A stretch of DNA of 32,292 bases from positions 1-32,292 of the IMG/VR virus record IMGVR_UViG_3300021136_000035, one strand, 5' to 3'. Source of the stretch: a virus. Shown here one piece after another: positions 1-5,783 of the stretch; position 1 is the stretch's first letter; every line of letters begins with the position of its first letter. Below the pieces are notes generated by a model, which made no database searches, had not been told where the DNA came from, and saw only the letters and a program-made list of their open reading frames with translations. The position numbers and the translations under genes are program-made.

Positions 1-41
1 GCCAAGTATTCGGCGGTTGTGTGTTTAGGTGTGTAGGTCAT
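1..41 (-). CDS. 5' end of a gene running off the left edge
   Basis: An ATG at 41-39 overlaps the TGA stop of the dNMP kinase gene in an ATGA arrangement, the same coupling used throughout this block. The frame stays open to the edge and gives MTYTPKHTTAEYL. Thirteen residues are too few to assign a function. The segment could be the start of a helix-turn-helix protein, but that is only a guess. Confidence 0.55.
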   Translation of the reverse strand, partial: MTYTPKHTTAEYL

Positions 42-577
42 TTAATCGCTCCCATTAGCATTTCAAGAGTTACTTCAAGGTCATAAATAGTTCCTGAGTT
101 ATCAATAACGCGATCAAACACCCACTCATCAAGAGCAGTTTCTGAGATGTGATTATTTATTGGCGCGACCTTGCGTTCAACTCTCCAGACCTCACCGAAT
201 AGCCATTTAATGTTGTCAGCTTCATCGGGGAATCGAACATCGGTGACAACAACTTTATGGTCAGGCTCAACATCGCCTAATGCCAACTCAATCCACAAAT
301 TAGCATCTATGAGATTTCTGCCTACCTCTGTTCCAAAAGTCTGCATAAGTCGGCGAACCTCGGGAAGTTGCTTGGTGCGCTCCCAACCGAAATCATCAAA
401 GTATTCTGAAAGGTGTAATGGGTATTCGGCGCGAGCAGTCACGATTGGATCAAGAGCAAACAGGCACTCTCTAATCTTGTCGGCAAAGGCAACTCGGCGA
501 TAGCCATAATGTTCAACGAGGATATTGGCGACTGTATCTTTCCCCGCGCCGGCTTTTCCTGAAAGGCCAATAATCAT
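38..577 (-). CDS. deoxynucleoside monophosphate kinase
   Basis: Predicted phage dNMP kinase that phosphorylates dNMPs to dNDPs for phage DNA synthesis in the cytoplasm. The protein (179 aa from this start) opens with MIIGLSGKAGAGKDT, a Walker A P-loop (GKAGAGKD, residues 7-14). It has a mid-protein DVRFPDEA segment and a C-terminal DRVIDNSGT segment, both typical of phage dNMP kinases related to T4 gene 1 (family knowledge). The frame is open further upstream to 658. I chose 577 because this ATG overlaps the stop of the FmdB-like gene by 4 bases (ATGA), has a G-rich ribosome site, and puts the P-loop at the usual distance from the N terminus. It is the last complete gene of the small-gene operon that begins near 2014. 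The kinase fold is clear; nucleotide preference cannot be read from sequence. Confidence 0.9.
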   Translation of the reverse strand: MIIGLSGKAGAGKDTVANILVEHYGYRRVAFADKIRECLFALDPIVTARAEYPLHLSEYFDDFGWERTKQLPEVRRLMQTFGTEVGRNLIDANLWIELALGDVEPDHKVVVTDVRFPDEADNIKWLFGEVWRVERKVAPINNHISETALDEWVFDRVIDNSGTIYDLEVTLEMLMGAIK

Positions 578-741
578 TTGCCACCCCATCCCCCACCGCG
601 AAAATGCGCCGGTGTTGCTTGAATAACTTTGCTCATGGGCTTTTGGCATACAGGGCAATTAGGTACTGAGTCGTCTGTAAATTGCTGATACATCTCGATA
701 GTTGAGGCATCGGCATTACAACGCCAGATATAGGTGGGCAT
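574..741 (-). CDS. small FmdB-like zinc-ribbon protein (55 aa)
   Basis: A 55-residue protein beginning MPTYIWRCNADAS and ending FRGGGWGGK. The MPTY-x-YRC start, a central CPVC knuckle (Cys29, Cys32) and the F-x-G-x-G-W tail match the FmdB/CxxC_CXXC regulatory-protein family (family knowledge). The first knuckle is degenerate: Cys8 is present but its partner at the expected CxxC position is Ala/Asp, so a normal four-Cys zinc site is incomplete. The start ATG abuts the stop of the winged-helix gene, and the TGA stop overlaps the kinase ATG by four bases, which strongly supports it as real despite its size. Role unknown; members are often small putative DNA- or RNA-associated zinc proteins. Confidence 0.8.
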   Translation of the reverse strand: MPTYIWRCNADASTIEMYQQFTDDSVPNCPVCQKPMSKVIQATPAHFRGGGWGGK

Positions 742-1023
742 TTAGAATAATCCAATCTGCTTAATGTCGGATGCAAGCCAAACGATGCACTCATTTCCGT
801 TGGGGTTTTTGCGGGTTTTGCCTGAGTCATAAATCAATTCATCTTTGAGTAATGAGAGGCGAGTAGGGCGAAGGGTATCGCCAGGCATTTTGAGGATTGC
901 TTGTAGCTCTTGATCCGTTGCGCCGTATTCCTGTTTATCAAGAATCAACTGATAAACCTTAGCGCGATTAGAACCAAATTTAGGCAGAGTCTTTTGATAA
1001 ACGGCTAGGGAAGTGGCTCTCAT
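742..1023 (-). CDS. winged-helix-like small protein (93 aa)
   Basis: Basic 93-residue protein. The segment from about residue 20 to 83 (YQLILDKQEYGATDQELQ, then LRPTRLSLLKDELIYDSGKT, then NECIVW) has the layout of a winged helix: helix, T-x-x-E-L helix, recognition-like helix with RPTR, then a beta wing with SG-x-x-R and a V-W strand. Similar small wHTH proteins are common in phage replication and regulation blocks. The start overlaps the preceding gene's stop (ATGA at 1023-1020), so it is translationally coupled. DNA binding is inferred from fold-like pattern only; the target is unknown. Confidence 0.65.
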   Translation of the reverse strand: MRATSLAVYQKTLPKFGSNRAKVYQLILDKQEYGATDQELQAILKMPGDTLRPTRLSLLKDELIYDSGKTRKNPNGNECIVWLASDIKQIGLF

Positions 1024-1190
1024 TGTGGCAAACCATATTTCGCTATTGAAATTGCTGCTGCCTTTGTGCGTTTAGATGCCGCGTACCAATCGCTTGAAAT
1101 GTCGGTAGGCGTTTCTAATTCCTCAAGGTCTTTAACAATCTGAGCGCGTAAATCTTTCAACGCTTGTTCCTTTTCCTCATCACAGGTCAT
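1020..1190 (-). CDS. hypothetical protein, 56 aa
   Basis: Not recognised. From the ATG at 1190 the protein begins MTCDEEKEQALKDLRAQ and is acidic and helical in its first half, then basic around KRTKAAAISIAKYG. The longer start at 1220 would bury 10 residues in the upstream gene; I prefer 1190 because it overlaps the upstream stop by exactly four bases (ATGA), as neighbours do. No zinc, membrane or enzyme motif is visible. It sits in the middle of the small-gene operon behind the SOS-type box. Confidence 0.6.
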   Translation of the reverse strand: MTCDEEKEQALKDLRAQIVKDLEELETPTDISSDWYAASKRTKAAAISIAKYGLPQ

Positions 1191-1441
1191 TTGTTTTCTC
1201 CAATCGCAATTTGAGCGCAAATATCTTGAAGCTGAAGGAGTGAGTTCTCCAGCCCGTTTTTAACAATCTGCTTTCGGCGCGTTGTCAAATCAAGAGCGCA
1301 AATCTCGTCATAAATTGCCAAACGAGTTTTGGCTTCAATAACTGCTTGCATCCTTAGAACAATCTCTTGCCCTTCAGGAGTGTCCAAAATAAGTTGTTTA
1401 TTCTTGATTTTCCAATGCTGGTCTTTGCAAAATAGTTTCAT
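1187..1441 (-). CDS. hypothetical helical protein, 84 aa
   Basis: Not recognised. The 84-residue product is predominantly helical, with heptad-like hydrophobics from IVLRMQAVIEAKTRLAIYDEI to LENSLLQLQDICAQIA, suggesting an antiparallel or dimeric coiled coil. The ATG at 1441 overlaps the stop of the 28-residue membrane microprotein by four bases, and its own stop overlaps the next ATG likewise. This makes it part of one tightly coupled operon. No catalytic motif. Confidence 0.65.
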   Translation of the reverse strand: MKLFCKDQHWKIKNKQLILDTPEGQEIVLRMQAVIEAKTRLAIYDEICALDLTTRRKQIVKNGLENSLLQLQDICAQIAIGENK

Positions 1442-1524
1442 TCAATAGGCTCCTCAAAAGTTAGGGCAATCATAAAGATTGCGAATAAAGTTAAAACTAC
1501 TGCGATCCAAAGTAGCGCGTTCAT
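1438..1524 (-). CDS. single-pass membrane microprotein, 28 aa
   Basis: A very small gene encoding 28 residues: a short start MNALLW, a hydrophobic stretch IAVVLTLFAIFMIALTF long enough for one membrane helix, and an acidic tail EEPIE. Its ATG overlaps the upstream Cys-rich gene's TGA (ATGA, 1524-1521) and its TGA overlaps the downstream ATG (ATGA, 1441-1438). Precise coupling on both sides is hard to explain by chance. Orientation with a short N terminus and acidic C terminus is visible; function is unknown. Options include a membrane-targeted toxin, a superinfection-exclusion peptide or an accessory lysis factor. Confidence 0.7.
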   Translation of the reverse strand: MNALLWIAVVLTLFAIFMIALTFEEPIE

Positions 1525-1730
1525 GGGTTGCACCGAAAGTGTTGGCAAGTTCCCATGTTGCACTCGCCGTGATTTTCGTGGCACTCGTCACACCAATCGT
1601 AACCGTAGGAGTGTGGGTTGGTAGTGCTTTCGCAATCGCAAGTTATACATTCGCAAATGGCTTGATCCTCTTTGACGAGTTCAAGGATGCGGACATAAAT
1701 GTCTGGGAGTATTGGCTTGAGGCTGGTCAT
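1521..1730 (-). CDS. cysteine-rich small protein, probable zinc binder (69 aa)
   Basis: A 69-residue protein whose C-terminal two thirds is packed with Cys and His: C-E-C, C-D-C, W-C-D-E-C-H, H-x-E-C, G-T-C-Q-H, F-R-C. This suggests at least one, probably two, zinc sites. The first ~25 residues (MTSLKPILPDIYVRILELVKED) form a short amphipathic helix. It overlaps the LPD29-like gene's stop by one base (TAATG) and couples downstream to the microprotein. No named family recognised; metal binding is inferred from composition. Confidence 0.7.
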   Translation of the reverse strand: MTSLKPILPDIYVRILELVKEDQAICECITCDCESTTNPHSYGYDWCDECHENHGECNMGTCQHFRCNP

Positions 1731-1972
1731 TACGCCACCTGCTTCATTGCGCCGTAAGCATTAACAAAAACATATTGGGTAGCAAACTCGTTCCAACCTT
1801 CGTAAGCGTTAGCGATTGCATCAATTTCTGCACGGATTTCCTTATCGCCGTTGTATCCGATATTGATAACGCCGCAATCTACTGTGCGGACTTGAAACTT
1901 ATATGTAGGAAATTTTGCTTTTAGCTCTGCGCGAATTGTCTTTGCTGTTGTTGCTGTTGTTGTGTTTGCCAT
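1730..1972 (-). CDS. small protein resembling LPD29 (about 80 aa)
   Basis: Sequence such as TAKTIRAELKAKFPTYKFQVRT, then GVINIGYNG, then an acidic helix and a Y-V-F-V strand resembles the large polyvalent protein-associated domain 29 family (IR-x-E-L-K-x-x-FP-x-x-KFSVR...V-x-V-x-W), found free-standing or fused in phage and mobile-element proteins (from memory of the family; not searched). The domain's biochemical role is not established. It is the first gene of the small-gene operon. I chose 1972 because AAAGG sits about 8 bases upstream; an earlier ATG at 2014 would add 14 polar residues and is a possible alternative. Confidence 0.65.
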   Translation of the reverse strand: MANTTTATTAKTIRAELKAKFPTYKFQVRTVDCGVINIGYNGDKEIRAEIDAIANAYEGWNEFATQYVFVNAYGAMKQVA

Positions 1973-2065
1973 TTTCTTGCCTTTCGTCAGATTCTCCGTT
2001 CGTTCCTCTGACATGACAAAACTTACTCCCTACGCAATAGGGAAGCAATCATTTTCGGCAAAATC

Positions 2066-2093
2066 TTTATAACGATTTTGTTACTTTAGTCAT
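2066..2093 (-). promoter_or_regulatory. putative promoter of the small-gene operon
   Basis: On the minus strand, ATGACT (2093-2088; TGAC matches the -35 consensus) is separated by 16 bp from TATAAA (2071-2066; 5 of 6 to the -10 consensus). This lies 50-100 bp before the candidate starts at 2014 and 1972. The -10 sits in the loop of an inverted repeat CAAAATC...GATTTTG (2080-2074 and 2065-2059). The SOS-type box directly abuts the -35. Inferred from sequence only. Confidence 0.5.
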
Positions 2094-2107
2094 CGAACAG
2101 ATGTTCG
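2094..2107. promoter_or_regulatory. LexA/SOS box
   Basis: CGAACAGATGTTCG is a perfect match to the Gram-positive/actinobacterial LexA (DinR) operator CGAAC-N4-GTTCG, including the purine/pyrimidine pattern of the centre. It lies in the gap between the HNH gene stop (2109) and the small-gene operon, touching the predicted -35. Binding would be expected to hold the downstream operon off until host DNA damage. No lexA-like gene is in the window, so the host LexA is the presumed ligand. I found no second GAAC-N4-GTTC in the window by eye. Confidence 0.65.
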
Positions 2108-2108
2108 C

Positions 2109-3038
2109 TTATTCCTCATCGGACTCTAGGGGCTGATCAAAAATTTCAATTTCTACATAGGCGTAAATTGCCCCCGTTGCGCCTCTTTTTCGCATCATCA
2201 CAAGCTGGATCAGGGCTTCCCAGACTTCAGGCTCGCCGGTAAAAGTGCGACCCCCAAGAATGGTGACAATTTGGTGGCAGCCTGGGCAAAGGGCAATTAA
2301 ATATTCATTTTCGGGATCGTTTTCTTTGCCAATTACATGGTGGCTTGATAAACCTTTTATATTTGTTCTTGAACATAATTGGCAGGTTCTTTCAGCCAAT
2401 CCAATCGTGTTATTTCTCTTTCCTCCAAAATAACTTTGATTTGTTCGATAATCATTTCCGCATTGACGAGAGCAATAAATTTGCTTATTGGTGAATGGTA
2501 TAAATTCTTTTTTGCAATTTGGGCATAATTTTTCGGGTAAATTGCTGTGTGTCCGGCGATGATCTATCCACCATTCCGGAAAATGACGCTCGATGGCCTG
2601 AGCTAGTGTTTCTGCGCTAAGACTATTTTTTTTGGCGAAAGTTGTTATTTTTTCATCCATAAAATCAATTTCATCTATGTAGCTTTTAAGGCTTGCTTTG
2701 TCGTAACCCTTGCCTCTTGGGATTTTTTTGCTGCCTTTATTGCCAGCGTGATTACCTAAACCCAAACGGGAAATTTTTAACGCAATTCCGGCGTAGGGTC
2801 TGCCTAATCTATGAGCAATTTGAGCAATTGTTAAATTAGCCTCTTTGAGTTTTTTTAATTCTTCATACTCTTGTTCTGTCCAATTACGATTAGCCATTGG
2901 GTAGCCAATTTTCTGCAAGCGTTCATGAACCGCTTGACCAGCCATTCCAAGTTTTTTGCCCGCGTTCCAAACCGAACCCGTTAATTGGTAAGCCTCAATT
3001 ATTTGTTCGTTGGTAAATCTCGGTGTAATCTTTGCCAT
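2109..3038 (-). CDS. HNH endonuclease with helix-turn-helix N terminus
   Basis: Probable free-standing (homing-type) HNH nuclease, 309 aa. Residues 8-45 and 54-95 look like two helix-turn-helix/Myb-like DNA-binding segments (WNAGKKLGMAGQAVHERLQ and LTIAQIAHRLGRP). A four-Cys zinc knuckle follows (C172-x2-C175 and C189-x3-C193). The HNH core has CQLC (219-222), SHHVIG (H233-H234) and LCPGCHQ (C251, C254), the treble-clef HNH pattern. Ribosome site AAGGAG precedes the ATG. It sits between an unrelated small gene and the SOS-box operon, a typical position for an inserted selfish nuclease gene. A leader of about 120 bp contains a GC-rich imperfect hairpin. Target site unknown. Confidence 0.88.
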   Translation of the reverse strand: MAKITPRFTNEQIIEAYQLTGSVWNAGKKLGMAGQAVHERLQKIGYPMANRNWTEQEYEELKKLKEANLTIAQIAHRLGRPYAGIALKISRLGLGNHAGNKGSKKIPRGKGYDKASLKSYIDEIDFMDEKITTFAKKNSLSAETLAQAIERHFPEWWIDHRRTHSNLPEKLCPNCKKEFIPFTNKQIYCSRQCGNDYRTNQSYFGGKRNNTIGLAERTCQLCSRTNIKGLSSHHVIGKENDPENEYLIALCPGCHQIVTILGGRTFTGEPEVWEALIQLVMMRKRGATGAIYAYVEIEIFDQPLESDEE

Positions 3039-3162
3039 ATCAACTCCTTGTTAGTTGGTCACGCCCTCGGTGGTTCGCGCCACGCGGGGGTCTTTAATTT
3101 CATTAGTTTATCAGTTTGACAGAATAGCTACTGAATCGGTGTGCCTTCCACCAAAAACTTAA

Positions 3163-3354
3163 TCAAAACTCAATAGAAACTATCTCATCGGGAAGCATGA
3201 ACTTCACGCGCCCCTCACCGAGATAGTTACGCATCCGAACTTCTAGCCCAAACTGTTCCTCTTCAATTTGAATAATGTCCCAGCGAGTTTCCCCGCGAAC
3301 TAAGACATCCCCAACCTGAAGTTGTTTAGCCTTGCAAGTGTGTAGAGTTTTCAT
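3163..3354 (-). CDS. small beta-rich hypothetical protein, 63 aa
   Basis: From the ATG at 3354 (strong AGGGGG ribosome site about 6 bases upstream) the product is MKTLHTCKAKQLQVGDVLV... ending LPDEIVSIEF. Alternating hydrophobic strands with V-G-D-V-L-V and W-D-I-I-Q-I suggest a small SH3-like or hint-like barrel. No family can be named. A start at 3396 is open but lacks a ribosome site. Next genes on both sides are the replication-initiator-like gene (upstream) and the HNH nuclease (downstream). Confidence 0.65.
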   Translation of the reverse strand: MKTLHTCKAKQLQVGDVLVRGETRWDIIQIEEEQFGLEVRMRNYLGEGRVKFMLPDEIVSIEF

Positions 3355-3416
3355 AAATCCCCCTGATCTGTAACTCTTACAGGATAAGAATGACATAAAT
3401 TACTTACGAGCGCAAG

Positions 3417-4118
3417 TCATAGAATCGCTTCTGAGCCGTATTTAAGGCGATCTCGTAGGGATTTGACCTCGGCAGGGATTGGAACGCCCACAGGGGCATC
3501 TGAAGCCGAATAACGGGGTGGTGTGGGGGTAGGCGTGGCTGGCTTTTCGCGGTTTGTGTAGTAAGCCACCGTATTCACCGTTAATGGCTTGCCTTCAAGG
3601 GCAACAAGTGGAACAAGTTCGGTTAGGCGTTCAATGCTGACTTGCTTCAAAAGAAGCTGAATATGTCCGGCAATTTGCGCCCCCGATGGCTTGATCTCGC
3701 CTTTGAAATTGTCAAAATACAAAGCAACTAATCCCTGAACGCCGTTAGGCGTTGCAGTATTTATCTCTGTTCTCTGTTCTCTGTTCTCTGGATGCATTAC
3801 CAACGCATTACTTTTTTCCCTGTAACGCATTACACGATCACGATTAAGTTCCTTTTTACGCTCAACTTCGGACTTTTGGCTCTGATATTCGGTGTAATTT
3901 ATTATCAAAATTCCGTCAGAAAGTTGCTCCCAAAGTCCAGAATTTATCAATTCTTTTGTGCCTTTTACCTTAGAAATTATTGCTTTTGGAATAAATCCGT
4001 CAGTTAGGTACATCCCGGAATAACACAATCCTGAAATGTAATCTCTAAAAGCCCTGTCGCTCAATCCCACAATTTTAGGGTTTTGTGGAAATCCGTCATC
4101 TAGCTTAATCCATGTCAT
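3417..4118 (-). CDS. replication initiator / replisome organiser-like protein
   Basis: 233 aa. The N-terminal ~90 residues (MTWIKLDDGFPQNPKIVGLS, then AFRDYISGLCYSGMYLTDGFIP, then GLWEQLSDGILIINYTEYQ) form the winged-helix module common to phage replisome organisers and DnaD/lambda-O-like initiators, where it binds the origin. A basic, polar linker (KKELNRDRVMRYREK to about residue 125) follows. The C-terminal domain is helical, ending with a Pro/Thr-rich stretch (PATPTPTPP) and a short basic tail. Such proteins recruit host helicase or loader (family knowledge). Ribosome site GGGGG lies about 7 bases upstream; the start overlaps the methyltransferase remnant by 14 bases. The linker-coding DNA carries phased direct repeats that may be the origin. 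The assignment rests on N-terminal similarity. Confidence 0.7.
   Translation of the reverse strand: MTWIKLDDGFPQNPKIVGLSDRAFRDYISGLCYSGMYLTDGFIPKAIISKVKGTKELINSGLWEQLSDGILIINYTEYQSQKSEVERKKELNRDRVMRYREKSNALVMHPENREQRTEINTATPNGVQGLVALYFDNFKGEIKPSGAQIAGHIQLLLKQVSIERLTELVPLVALEGKPLTVNTVAYYTNREKPATPTPTPPRYSASDAPVGVPIPAEVKSLRDRLKYGSEAIL
3764..3833. repeat. iteron-like direct repeats inside the initiator gene (candidate origin)
   Basis: Two repeat types lie side by side. First, a 27 bp run of the 7 bp unit TCTCTGT (3764-3790, nearly four copies). Second, three direct copies of GCATTAC at 3794, 3805 and 3827; the last two extend to AACGCATTAC. Spacings are 11 and 22 bp, i.e. on the same DNA face. 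The two longer copies are read in different codon frames (V-M-R versus S-N-A), so the identity is at DNA rather than protein level. Lambda and several other phages place their origin within the initiator gene. Function is inferred. Confidence 0.45.
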
Positions 4119-4464
4119 TTGCTACCCCCATCAATCGTTTGGCTAACCAACTTACTACTGGAACTGCTACTGCGTTGCCCATCTGTTTATACCGATGCGT
4201 GTCTGCTTGCCCTTCTGTCCAGCCGTCAAGAAAATCTTGAAGGCGTTCACATTCTGTTGGAGTCAATCGGCGAACTGTTGGCGAATCAGCAATAAATAAT
4301 TGTGCGTGATGCGATTGTGGTGATGGTTGATGCCCCTGAAGTGTCAAAGCGATCTCCGTTTCTGTTGCGCTGAAATTGTTTGCCTTCGCATCTTCGCGTA
4401 TTGAATAAGCCATCATTGGCATATTGTTACCACCAACACCAGCAAATAGACTGACCGCCTTCAT
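4105..4464 (-). CDS. internally deleted DNA (cytosine-5) methyltransferase remnant
   Basis: 119 aa, against roughly 300 or more for active enzymes. It starts with motif I (MKAVSLFAGVGG, SAM-binding). It then jumps directly to the late region of phage Dcm-type enzymes: PMMAYSIREDAKANNFSAT, PSPQSHHAQLFIA, then VRRLTPTECERLQ (region of motif IX, residues 64-76) and RYKQMGNAVAVPV (motif X, residues 91-103). The catalytic PCQ loop (motif IV), ENV (motif VI) and most of the target domain are absent, so methylation is not expected. Where relatives have LQGFPD this has LQDFLD. The frame is intact, the ribosome site GGAG is good, and ATGA coupling to the preceding gene is kept, so it is still translated. 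It is either a decaying gene or a repurposed fragment. Confidence 0.8.
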   Translation of the reverse strand: MKAVSLFAGVGGNNMPMMAYSIREDAKANNFSATETEIALTLQGHQPSPQSHHAQLFIADSPTVRRLTPTECERLQDFLDGWTEGQADTHRYKQMGNAVAVPVVSWLAKRLMGVANDMD

Positions 4465-4781
4465 TCAATCTCCTTCACGGCTTTAATGGCTACATCAAAT
4501 ACACTATCAACCCATGAAGCAAATGATCCATGAGGCAAATCCTGAACCTGCAACCAATCTCTGCGAGTGTTCTCTAATTGCTCAATAGCTTTTTGTTTTG
4601 CCTTTTCATTGACGGCTGAAAGGTGCTGAATAAGTAATTTCTGTTCGGCAAGTTTCTGCGATGGTTCCATTTCGTAAGCCTGTTCAATTAGCTCTAAATG
4701 ATTGCATTTCCTTTTAGTAACCGAGCAGCGAAACTCATGCTCAAACTGAAAGGCTTTAATTGCCTCCTGAATAACTTTCAC
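4461..4781 (-). CDS. hypothetical coiled-coil protein, 106 aa
   Basis: Not recognised. GTG start (4781) with AAGG about 6 bases upstream, inside the end of the WhiB gene. The N-terminal part has C-x-V-T-K-R-K-C, possibly a lone metal or disulfide pair. Residues ~30-75 (YEMEPSQKLAEQKLLIQHL, then NEKAKQKAIEQLENTRRDW) are strongly helical with heptad periodicity. The stop overlaps the methyltransferase-remnant ATG by four bases. No enzyme motif is visible. Confidence 0.6.
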   Translation of the reverse strand: MKVIQEAIKAFQFEHEFRCSVTKRKCNHLELIEQAYEMEPSQKLAEQKLLIQHLSAVNEKAKQKAIEQLENTRRDWLQVQDLPHGSFASWVDSVFDVAIKAVKEIE

Positions 4782-5142
4782 GCTTCACCTTCTTTGCCTT
4801 AGATGCCTCGTACAAGGTTCGCAAATTTACTCCCCACTTATCCAAATCCCGGCGTAACGCGCTAAGAAATGGGTTGTAAAAATCTTTCTTGGCAAGATAC
4901 TTTCTTTCGACTCCCGAAACCCCGCCATACATTCCGTACTCTTCGCGGTTAGCGTATGCCCATTTAAGGCATTGCTGGCGGATCGGGCAAGTAAAACAAA
5001 CGGCGCGAACTTGAGAAAATTCCAAACCTTTATGGCGTAGCAATTCCTCTTCTGAGAAAAATAAATCCGTACCAACTCCGCGACAGTTAGCAAGAGTCCA
5101 ATCCACATCTGAATAAGAAATCTCATTTATTTCCCTTGACAT
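4756..5142 (-). CDS. WhiB-family iron-sulfur transcription regulator
   Basis: 128 aa from the ATG at 5142, which has GGGGGA about 7 bases upstream. The WhiB signature is complete: ANC (Cys20), AVCFTC (Cys49, Cys52), then Cys58, which ligate a 4Fe-4S cluster. It is followed by GMYGGVSGVER, equivalent to the G-V-W-G-G-x-S/T-x-x-x-R turn that contacts the primary sigma factor (family knowledge). The C-terminal extension ends in a basic stretch KAKKVKRESYSGG suited to DNA contact. WhiB proteins are restricted to Actinobacteria and their phages, so this gene is the best host indicator. Phage WhiB proteins can interfere with host WhiB2 and cause superinfection exclusion in other systems; whether this one does is unknown. 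Confidence 0.93.
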   Translation of the reverse strand: MSREINEISYSDVDWTLANCRGVGTDLFFSEEELLRHKGLEFSQVRAVCFTCPIRQQCLKWAYANREEYGMYGGVSGVERKYLAKKDFYNPFLSALRRDLDKWGVNLRTLYEASKAKKVKRESYSGGN

Positions 5143-5783
5143 CCAATTTCCCCCGTTGCATCGTAAAAAGAACAATAATGAGAACAAAAGAATCCAGCCG
5201 ACTTCTCTGGAGCAGGTGGTTCGGTGCGTGACTGAACATCTTCCATCCATGCCCTAGCCTCATCTACAAGTTTTGGGTTGTAATCATCCTCCCAAACTCG
5301 AATGTCGCTCATCTTTCCATCACGGGGAATGAATACCAATCCAACTTTCTTAACGGGGTATTCTTGAGAGATAAGAGAAGCGTAGATATTGACTTGCATC
5401 TTTTGTTGTTTTGTAGGCAGTCCACCCTTAGCCATTTTCGCCAGGGTAACTGATTTCCAATCATAAACAGTTTCAGCTTTGCGCGAATAGAAATCACAAT
5501 TACCCTTGAAATACTGATCGTGAAAATTACCCTCAAGGATAAAATCATCACCAAATACATCGTAAGCCTTCAACGCCTCATAAATCGCTGAGTGCATCGC
5601 TGTACCAATAATCGCGGCTAGGTTCTCCGTTTCAAAGTTGGTTTTCGGCGTTCCTTGAATAATGTGCCACGCTTGCCGGCGACACCCTCCAACCGATGAA
5701 GCCCCAAGAGCAGTTTGTTTAGAACGCTCTCGGTTGGAATCGGCATCTTTGAGAGCCGTGACAAGGGTTTTAACTATGTCCAT
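5127..5783 (-). CDS. Cas4/RecB-like PD-(D/E)XK exonuclease
   Basis: 218 aa nuclease of the Cas4/AddB type. Visible elements are GASSVGGCRRQAW with Cys34; GTAMH (His64); an acidic residue at Glu84; GNCDFY (Asp97); VYDWKS (Asp108, Lys110), the D...DxK core; and QVNIYA (Gln130-Tyr134), the QxxxY motif. A C-terminal Cys cluster (Cys200, Cys204, Cys215) with Cys34 would bind a 4Fe-4S cluster, as in Cas4 (family knowledge). It probably resects DNA ends to make single strands for the Rad52-like annealing protein encoded two genes upstream. It overlaps the coiled-coil gene by one base (TAATG). No Cas1/Cas2 or CRISPR repeats are nearby, so this is a recombination nuclease, not a CRISPR adaptation gene. 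Confidence 0.88.
   Translation of the reverse strand: MDIVKTLVTALKDADSNRERSKQTALGASSVGGCRRQAWHIIQGTPKTNFETENLAAIIGTAMHSAIYEALKAYDVFGDDFILEGNFHDQYFKGNCDFYSRKAETVYDWKSVTLAKMAKGGLPTKQQKMQVNIYASLISQEYPVKKVGLVFIPRDGKMSDIRVWEDDYNPKLVDEARAWMEDVQSRTEPPAPEKSAGFFCSHYCSFYDATGEIGCQGK

Noticed and set aside
1479-1757. Plus-strand open frame of 92 codons
   Set aside because: It is opposite the Cys-rich gene and the microprotein, which have coupled starts and coherent composition; no ribosome site or family is visible.
3368-3382. CTGTAACTCTTACAG inverted repeat upstream of the 63-residue gene, considered as an operator
   Set aside because: Six-base arms with a 3 base centre are expected several times by chance in this length of DNA; no supporting context.
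4827-5126. Alternative minus-strand frame starting with an ATG directly after the Cas4-like stop
   Set aside because: The overlapping frame encodes an unmistakable WhiB protein with a better ribosome site; this one gives a Leu/Arg-rich shadow with no pattern.
5127-5783. Cas4-like gene as evidence of a phage CRISPR system
   Set aside because: No Cas1, Cas2 or repeat array is present; next to a Rad52-like gene it is more simply a recombination nuclease.
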